The notes under the pieces were generated by a model. The model did no database searches. It saw only the letters and a list, made by a program, of their open reading frames with translations, and was not told where the DNA came from. From NCBI GenBank assembly GCA_035294125.1, contig DATGLM010000036.1, positions 1 through 64,000 of the forward strand: a stretch of 64,000 nt of DNA. Reading direction: 5' to 3'. The stretch comes from CADDYT01 sp035294125. GTDB lineage: Bacteria; Chloroflexota; Ktedonobacteria; Ktedonobacterales; Ktedonobacteraceae. This document shows positions 59,317 to 64,000 of this stretch, in pieces (within the stretch, counting starts at the first letter, position 1; each line of letters starts with the position of its first letter). A program made the translations under genes and the position numbers.

Positions 59317-60462
59317 ATGAGTTTGTTCGTAAAAGGAGGGCAGGATACAATCTTGAGCTGGCATATCCCGAATATCGTGGTACTGGCAGCGGATAAGGCC
59401 ACGCAGTTTTTTTACTCAGCGACAGGGGGACGATTGGGTGAAAGGCAGTTGCATTATTCGATGCTTTTGCTGCACACGATTGGCCGCAAAAGCGGGAAGC
59501 AGCGCACGCACACGCTGCTTTATTTTCGCGATGGCGAGGACCTGATTATCTGCGCCTCCAATAACGGCTCTCAGAATCATCCCGCCTGGTATCTGAACTT
59601 GCAGGCCAATCCGCGAGTACGCATCCAACATGGGCAAGTGCAACGGGAAGTGATCGCGGAAACCGTTGGCCCGCAGGATTATGAACGGCTCTGGCAGGCG
59701 CTCTTACAGGTGCGTCCCCACTACGAAGACTATAAGAAACGCACCGCCCGCGTATTCCCGCTCATACGGCTCAAGCCGCTTGCCAGCGATGAAAGAGGCT
59801 CATTGCAGAAAGGAAAAGGCATGAACAATTACGTCTTTGATCAAAAAGTCATCCACGAGATCAGTTGCAAGCATCTTGGGGAACCACTGGAGCGGATGTT
59901 TGCCAGCATCACCGCCGACCTGGCGGCGCGTTATCCCGGCGCTATCGACGACTCAAAACCCTGGATATTTAACAACGCGGGTGGAGTGATGATTGAGATG
60001 AAATTGCTGCATGCTTCGGCTAAAGAGTACGTGATGATCTGGGGCACCCCTATCGGCAGCGAAGGCCATACCGGACGGCACCTGGTTGAATTCCACGACA
60101 CCGTGCTCGATGGGGAAGCCTGGTACTATCAAGAGGGAGAGTTTCAGCGCTCCGTCTATACGCCCGGCGATTATATCTTCTTAGGTAAGGGGCAAAGCGC
60201 AGGCATGCATTACCCCGACCACGTGTGGATGGTCGAATACGCACGTGGAGTCCTGCCATCGCTACTGCCGTTCGGGTTGGCCGATGCCCTGACCAGCACG
60301 CACGATTTCAAGACGGCATTCCAGACGGTGGTAATCTACTTCTCACTGCTCTTGCGCTCGCTCTCAAAAGGCCAGAAAGTGGCGCTGGGTTCCCTGGCTG
60401 CGGCCACGCTGTTACTCACGCTCGGCAGCGCCAGAGGACGACGAGGACAACGAGGCAGGTAG
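59317..60462 (+). CDS. F420-type nitroreductase domain fused to a sigma-1 receptor/ERG2 domain
   Basis: A 381-residue protein. Residues about 30-155 match the deazaflavin (F420)-dependent nitroreductase family (IGRKSGKQRTHTLLYFRDGE and NNGSQNHPAWYLNLQANP). Residues 169-345 match the sigma-1 receptor/ERG2 sterol C8 isomerase family: PWIFNNAGG, GSEGHTGRH (247-255), HDTVLDG with D261 and WMVEYARGVLPSLLPFGLAD with E307. D261 and E307 are 46 residues apart, as the ligand-binding Asp126 and Glu172 of human sigma-1. A hydrophobic stretch near 365 may anchor the C-terminus. An ATG (169) after AAAGGA could start the second domain alone; a TTG at 59353 after AAAAGGAGGG is another possible first start. 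Function in this bacterium is unknown. Confidence 0.85.
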   Translation: MSLFVKGGQDTILSWHIPNIVVLAADKATQFFYSATGGRLGERQLHYSMLLLHTIGRKSGKQRTHTLLYFRDGEDLIICASNNGSQNHPAWYLNLQANPRVRIQHGQVQREVIAETVGPQDYERLWQALLQVRPHYEDYKKRTARVFPLIRLKPLASDERGSLQKGKGMNNYVFDQKVIHEISCKHLGEPLERMFASITADLAARYPGAIDDSKPWIFNNAGGVMIEMKLLHASAKEYVMIWGTPIGSEGHTGRHLVEFHDTVLDGEAWYYQEGEFQRSVYTPGDYIFLGKGQSAGMHYPDHVWMVEYARGVLPSLLPFGLADALTSTHDFKTAFQTVVIYFSLLLRSLSKGQKVALGSLAAATLLLTLGSARGRRGQRGR

Positions 60463-60521
60463 CGCCTGCTGGTGGGTCAAGGAAGTCCGTAGGAACGGTT
60501 TTCCCGTAAGGATGGAGAGCC

Positions 60522-61469
60522 TTAACGATAATAAGGTGACATGCGTAGGAGCCACCAGCGAGCGAGCAGACGCACTGGCCTGACGAGACAGCGCTGGAAA
60601 CGGGTAAGGCGCGTCAACTGTGCGATGATATCGTCGAAGGTGTAACGCTGGTAGTGGAGCAGGCGCTGGCTTTCCTCGCTATCGAGCCAGTCGGTGGAAT
60701 ATGGCTCCGTGCCGAAGGCGCGCTCCGGCAACATGCCAATGCCCATCATCTCCAACATGCGGCCCAGATAGTCGCGGTACAGAATCTGGCAGCCCTGGCC
60801 GCCGCCGATGAGCAGAACACGTCCCCAGATGTCCTGCGAACGAACGCCATTGGCAATGGCAAGGCCAGCATCATACGTGTGAATGACCTCAATACGCGTC
60901 GCAAGCGGAATCTTGAACATGATAGGATGCGGACTGCGCATTCCGAGAGGGGGAACGTCGGCAAAGCGAAAAATGGCCCACTGCAAGCCCGATGTCCTGA
61001 CCATCTCTTCACAGAGCAGTTTATGCGTTGTATAGTGGTCGGTCCCCTCTACCGGGTCGGTGACCCTGCGCGGCGGCGGCAAATGCTGCGTATGCCCGAA
61101 GACATCGAGGGATGAGGAGAAAAGAAATCTGGGTGGGACAGTCAGCCCCTTTGCCGCCTCCAGCAGGAGTCGTGTGCCATCAACGTTGATCGAACGGGCA
61201 AGGTCGGGGTGGTCTTCGCTCTGCGGCGGAATCATATAGGCCAGGTGAATAATCGTATCCTGGCCCTGCACCGCCTTTGTCACATCCTCCGCCCGCCGGA
61301 TGTCACCCTCGACGATTTCGACCTTGCCCGCGCAGCCAATCCGCTTAAGGACGCGTGCAAAAGCCGCAGGCCGTCGCACGAAGCAGCGTACCTGCTGCCC
61401 CTGCCGTACCAGCTCCCGCAAGGCGCTCATACCAATATTGCCGGAAGCGCCGGTTAACAAAATATTCAT
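60522..61469 (-). CDS. NAD-dependent epimerase/dehydratase (extended SDR)
   Basis: A 315-residue Rossmann enzyme. It begins MNILLTGASGNIGMSALREL with the TGxxGxxG nucleotide motif; DIRR follows at about 56-59, and the active-site Tyr/Lys pair is in DHYTTHK (about 145-151). The last 60 residues are basic and hydrophobic (RLLARWWLLRMS), possibly membrane-associated. Sugar epimerases, dehydratases and 3-beta-hydroxysteroid dehydrogenases share this fold. It converges on the nitroreductase-ERG2 gene, and a lipid or steroid role is a possibility only. Confidence 0.87.
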   Translation of the reverse strand: MNILLTGASGNIGMSALRELVRQGQQVRCFVRRPAAFARVLKRIGCAGKVEIVEGDIRRAEDVTKAVQGQDTIIHLAYMIPPQSEDHPDLARSINVDGTRLLLEAAKGLTVPPRFLFSSSLDVFGHTQHLPPPRRVTDPVEGTDHYTTHKLLCEEMVRTSGLQWAIFRFADVPPLGMRSPHPIMFKIPLATRIEVIHTYDAGLAIANGVRSQDIWGRVLLIGGGQGCQILYRDYLGRMLEMMGIGMLPERAFGTEPYSTDWLDSEESQRLLHYQRYTFDDIIAQLTRLTRFQRCLVRPVRLLARWWLLRMSPYYR

Positions 61470-61620
61470 AACCCCATCTTATACCGCCCCCTCTTACCTC
61501 GTCAATAGACAAATTTCCTGCCAGAGTAGCCCTGTTCCCCTGCTATTGCTATAATATGGAGAGGTTATCGCTAATCCATCCATAGGTATCGAGTAACCAG
61601 TGAATATTAAGGAGGGACAC

Positions 61621-61806
61621 ATGAGAAATCCAGCACTCTTCATCGGGGCAATTGTTATCGGCTTGATCGCGCTCATCATCGGCATCCTCTACCAGACGCA
61701 GGCGCTCGGCTACCACCCCACACGCGCCATCGCAGGTCTCGTCATCGGCGTTATTTTGCTCATCATCGGCATCGCAGGCATGGTCGTGGGTCGGCGCCCG
61801 GCATAA
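61621..61806 (+). CDS. Small two-helix membrane protein
   Basis: A 61-residue protein with two hydrophobic helices (about 5-24 and 38-57). AAGGAGGG stands eight bases before the ATG at 61621, and TATAAT (61550-61555) upstream is a likely -10. It is followed by a terminator. No function is recognised. Confidence 0.65.
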   Translation: MRNPALFIGAIVIGLIALIIGILYQTQALGYHPTRAIAGLVIGVILLIIGIAGMVVGRRPA

Positions 61807-61811
61807 TCACA

Positions 61812-61857
61812 AGCCAGCTTTATTGTCCTGACAGGCAGTGAAGCTGGCTACCTTTTT
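61812..61857 (+). terminator. Intrinsic terminator
   Basis: AGCCAGCTT (61812-61820) pairs with AAGCTGGCT (61841-61849), followed by CCTTTTT (61853-61857 T-run). It closes the small membrane protein gene, five bases after its stop. Confidence 0.8.
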
Positions 61858-61890
61858 GCTCTTCATGAGAAAAATTCATCCCTTTTCCCC

Positions 61891-61919
61891 TTGACAATCC
61901 CCTGTTTCCAATATATAAT
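61891..61919 (+). promoter_or_regulatory. Consensus sigma-70-type promoter of the MarR-ABC operon
   Basis: TTGACA (61891-61896) and TATAAT (61914-61919) with a 17-base spacer match the consensus exactly. The start site would be near 61926. Confidence 0.9.
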
Positions 61920-61954
61920 TAGGAAGCCTAATAAATTAAATACCTAATTATTTA
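61918..61954. promoter_or_regulatory. MarR operators at the start site of the MarR-ABC operon
   Basis: ATTAGGAAGCCTAAT (61918-61932) is a perfect 6-3-6 palindrome starting at the end of the -10 box. CTAATTATTTAG (61943-61954) is a second, weaker palindrome. Binding here by the MarR protein that follows would block transcription initiation of its own operon. Confidence 0.7.
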
Positions 61955-62013
61955 GAAGCCTATCTATTTGAGTCATTTTCGTAGAGGCCGACGTAGTTAT
62001 TGGAGGGAAATTC

Positions 62014-62502
62014 ATGGAGGGACATAGTGATAACCCGACGGCACAGAAGCTGATGAGAGCTTTTATGCAGTTCCATCGACTCCAGGCGCACCAGCGCAAT
62101 GTGGCGGGTTGTACGCCGGGAGAGATCAGGATGTTGTTCTTCCTCAGGCACGCGGCAGGGGAGGGCAACCCGGAAATGAAGGTGTCGGAGATCAGCAAGC
62201 GGCTTAATGTCACTTCTCCATCCGTGACGCAGTTGCTGAAAGGGCTTGAAGCGAACGGACTGGTTGAACGACATATCGACCCGGCAGATCGGCGCGCCGT
62301 CGGTATTACGCTGACGAAGCGAGGTGAACTGGTCGTTGTGAAAGTGTCAGAGGCGTTTGAGGATTCCTTCGAGGGCCTGATTGAGTATCTGGGAGAGGAA
62401 GACAGCAATCGACTTGCCGATCTGCTCGAAAAGGCTTCTCGCTACTATAGTGAGAAAATGGCTGGCAGCAGCAATCAAACTGTATTGAATGGAGTTGAAT
62501 AA
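62014..62502 (+). CDS. MarR-family transcriptional regulator of an ABC exporter operon
   Basis: A 162-residue winged-helix regulator: the domain reads KVSEISKRLNVTSPSVTQLLKGLEANGLVERH, then the wing DPADRRAVGITLTKRGE. It shares only the general fold with the MarR protein at 2004-2474. GGAGGG lies before its ATG. The ABC exporter gene starts two bases after its stop, so the two form one operon; by family, it should release its own promoter when the exported compound binds. Confidence 0.93.
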   Translation: MEGHSDNPTAQKLMRAFMQFHRLQAHQRNVAGCTPGEIRMLFFLRHAAGEGNPEMKVSEISKRLNVTSPSVTQLLKGLEANGLVERHIDPADRRAVGITLTKRGELVVVKVSEAFEDSFEGLIEYLGEEDSNRLADLLEKASRYYSEKMAGSSNQTVLNGVE

Positions 62503-62504
62503 GT

Positions 62505-64000
62505 ATGATTAAATTACTGCGGTTTATGAAACCGTATCGAGGACTCCTCGTGCTGGTGGTGGTGCTCGCCTTTGCGCAGGCCCTGGCGAACCTGTATCTG
62601 CCAACGTTGATGGCGGATATCGTCGACAAAGGTATTTACCCCACGCCCAACATCGGCTACATCTGGCGCACCGGTGGCCTGATGTTCCTGGTGACGCTGG
62701 GTGGGACCATAGCCGCCATCATCGGCATTTTCTTCTCTTCTAAAGTCGCGACCGGCTTTGGCAAGATTATCCGTGCCAAACTCTTTACCCACGTGCAGGA
62801 ATTTTCGCTGCACGAATTCGACACGTTCGGCACGGCTTCGATGATTACACGAACGACGAATGACACAACCCAGGTGCAGCAGGTGCTGGTGGTGATCCTG
62901 AATATCATGATTACCGCCCCCATCACGATGGTCGCGGGCATTATCCTGGCGCTCAATCAGGATGTCGGCCTCTCCTGGGTGCTGGTGGTGGCTATCCCCG
63001 TGCTGGTCATTTCCATCCTGCTCATTATGAGCAACGCCATTCCGCTCTTCAGGAGCATCCAGGTGAAACTGGACAGGCTGAACCTCATCCTGGATGAGGG
63101 ACTGACCGGCGTGCGTGTGGTGCGCGCCTTTGACCGCCAGCGCTACGAAGAGCAGCGTTTCGATGTCGCCAACCGCGATCTGATGGATATCACCATCCGT
63201 GTCAACCGCATTGTGGCCTTCCTCATGCCGATCATGATGCTTGTCCTCAACATGTCGAGCGTGGCGATCCTCTGGTTCGGCTCCATACGCATCAACGATG
63301 GAAGCTTGCAGATTGGAGCGATGATTGCCTTCCTGCAATATGCCATGCAGATCATGTTCGCGCTGTTGATGGTATCGATGATGTTCATTATGCTGCCACG
63401 TGCCGCTGCTGCCGCTACTCGTATCAACGAAGTGCTGGCGATAGAGCCTGAAATCCACGATCCGAAAGAGGCAAGGCCCGCAGGTGACGAGAGAGGCTAT
63501 GTGGAGTTCCAGGACGTGACCTTCAGCTATCCCGGCGCGGAAGAGCCTGCGCTTTCGCACATCTCGTTCCGAGCGCAGCCCGGAGAGGTCACAGCCATCA
63601 TCGGTGGAACAGGTGCCGGTAAATCGACACTTGTCAATCTAATCCCACGCTTCTACGACATAGATAGCGGGCGCATCCTGGTTGATGGCGTGGATATACG
63701 CGAGATGTCACAGGAGACTCTGCGCTCGAAGATCGGGCTTGTGCCACAGAGGGCAGTCCTGTTCTCCGGCACCATTGCCGACAACATCCGCTATGGCAAA
63801 GAGGACGCCACGGAAGAAGAGATCGAGCACGCAGCCGAAGTCGCGCAGGCAACAGAATTTATCAGCACCATGCCAGACGGCTTTGAGTCAGAGATTGCCC
63901 AGGGTGGCACCAACGTTTCGGGTGGGCAGAAGCAGCGCCTCTCCATCGCTCGCGCCCTGGTCAGAAAACCCGAAATTTACCTGTTTGACGATAGCTTCTC
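62505..64000 (+). CDS. ABC-type multidrug exporter (transmembrane-ATPase half), cut by window end
   Basis: At least 498 residues are visible. The first about 320 form the six-helix ABC exporter domain, starting MIKLLRFMKPYRGLLVLVV. The ATPase part has VTFSYPGAEEPALSHISFRA, Walker A GGTGAGKST, the Q-loop LVPQRAVLF and signature NVSGGQKQRLSIARAL; the window ends just inside Walker B (YLFDDSFS). Family partners usually form heterodimers, so a second half may lie beyond the end. GGAG stands nine bases before the ATG. Controlled by the MarR protein just upstream. Confidence 0.95.
   Translation, partial: MIKLLRFMKPYRGLLVLVVVLAFAQALANLYLPTLMADIVDKGIYPTPNIGYIWRTGGLMFLVTLGGTIAAIIGIFFSSKVATGFGKIIRAKLFTHVQEFSLHEFDTFGTASMITRTTNDTTQVQQVLVVILNIMITAPITMVAGIILALNQDVGLSWVLVVAIPVLVISILLIMSNAIPLFRSIQVKLDRLNLILDEGLTGVRVVRAFDRQRYEEQRFDVANRDLMDITIRVNRIVAFLMPIMMLVLNMSSVAILWFGSIRINDGSLQIGAMIAFLQYAMQIMFALLMVSMMFIMLPRAAAAATRINEVLAIEPEIHDPKEARPAGDERGYVEFQDVTFSYPGAEEPALSHISFRAQPGEVTAIIGGTGAGKSTLVNLIPRFYDIDSGRILVDGVDIREMSQETLRSKIGLVPQRAVLFSGTIADNIRYGKEDATEEEIEHAAEVAQATEFISTMPDGFESEIAQGGTNVSGGQKQRLSIARALVRKPEIYLFDDSF

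Noticed and set aside
62514..63560. Open frame of 348 codons on the minus strand opposite the ABC exporter
   Set aside because: His/Asp/Gln-rich antisense composition; the plus-strand exporter has all ABC motifs.

Overview
The window looks like chromosomal DNA of a Chloroflexota bacterium, most probably a member of the Ktedonobacteria. I infer this from the gene families together (DUF2079, YggT, class III cyclase with ATPase and TPR repeats, FHA-fused ABC transporter, F420-type oxidoreductases, sedolisin protease), the moderately high GC, frequent GTG and TTG starts with strong AGGAGG sites, and dispersed intergenic hairpin repeats. No rRNA, tRNA, CRISPR array, integrase or transposase gene was seen.

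Layout. 1-9 kb: a MarR regulator and ClC chloride channel operon faces a five-gene molybdoenzyme operon (diheme-type membrane anchor, NapA/NasA-like molybdopterin subunit, four-cluster ferredoxin subunit, Tat-type Rieske protein, small membrane protein), followed by an HPP-family membrane protein. Two copies of a palindromic operator lie in the shared promoter region. 9-20 kb: membrane and housekeeping genes (YdjM-like hydrolase, DUF2079, YggT, DUF2877, SbcD-like nuclease, M50 protease, MBL hydrolase, luciferase-like oxidoreductase). 20-29 kb: an FHA-ABC transporter, CoaBC, an AIM24 protein, and a NUDIX/membrane/MEDS operon. 28-44 kb: a UroD-family protein, a two-component system with a secreted peptidase-like lipoprotein, TrmD, FtsK, RNase J, sedolisin and an M16 peptidase. 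44-46 kb: a low-GC type II restriction-modification pair of the BglII/BstYI type. 46-51 kb: a GAF histidine kinase with a single-domain response regulator, a methyltransferase and a broken membrane gene. 51-59 kb: a cyclase-ATPase regulator, a metal-type permease, and a MoxR/DUF58/DUF4129 operon. 59-64 kb: a fusion of an F420-type nitroreductase domain to a sigma-1 receptor/ERG2 domain, a convergent SDR gene, and a MarR-ABC exporter operon cut by the window end.

The most unusual items are: the nitroreductase-ERG2/sigma-1 fusion (59317-60462), which keeps the family's two acidic ligand residues at the eukaryotic spacing; a set of very long perfect palindromes (48-75 bp) directly at or after stop codons; repeat hairpins that have entered the DUF2877 coding frame; and the twin MarR operators in front of the Rieske-containing molybdoenzyme operon.
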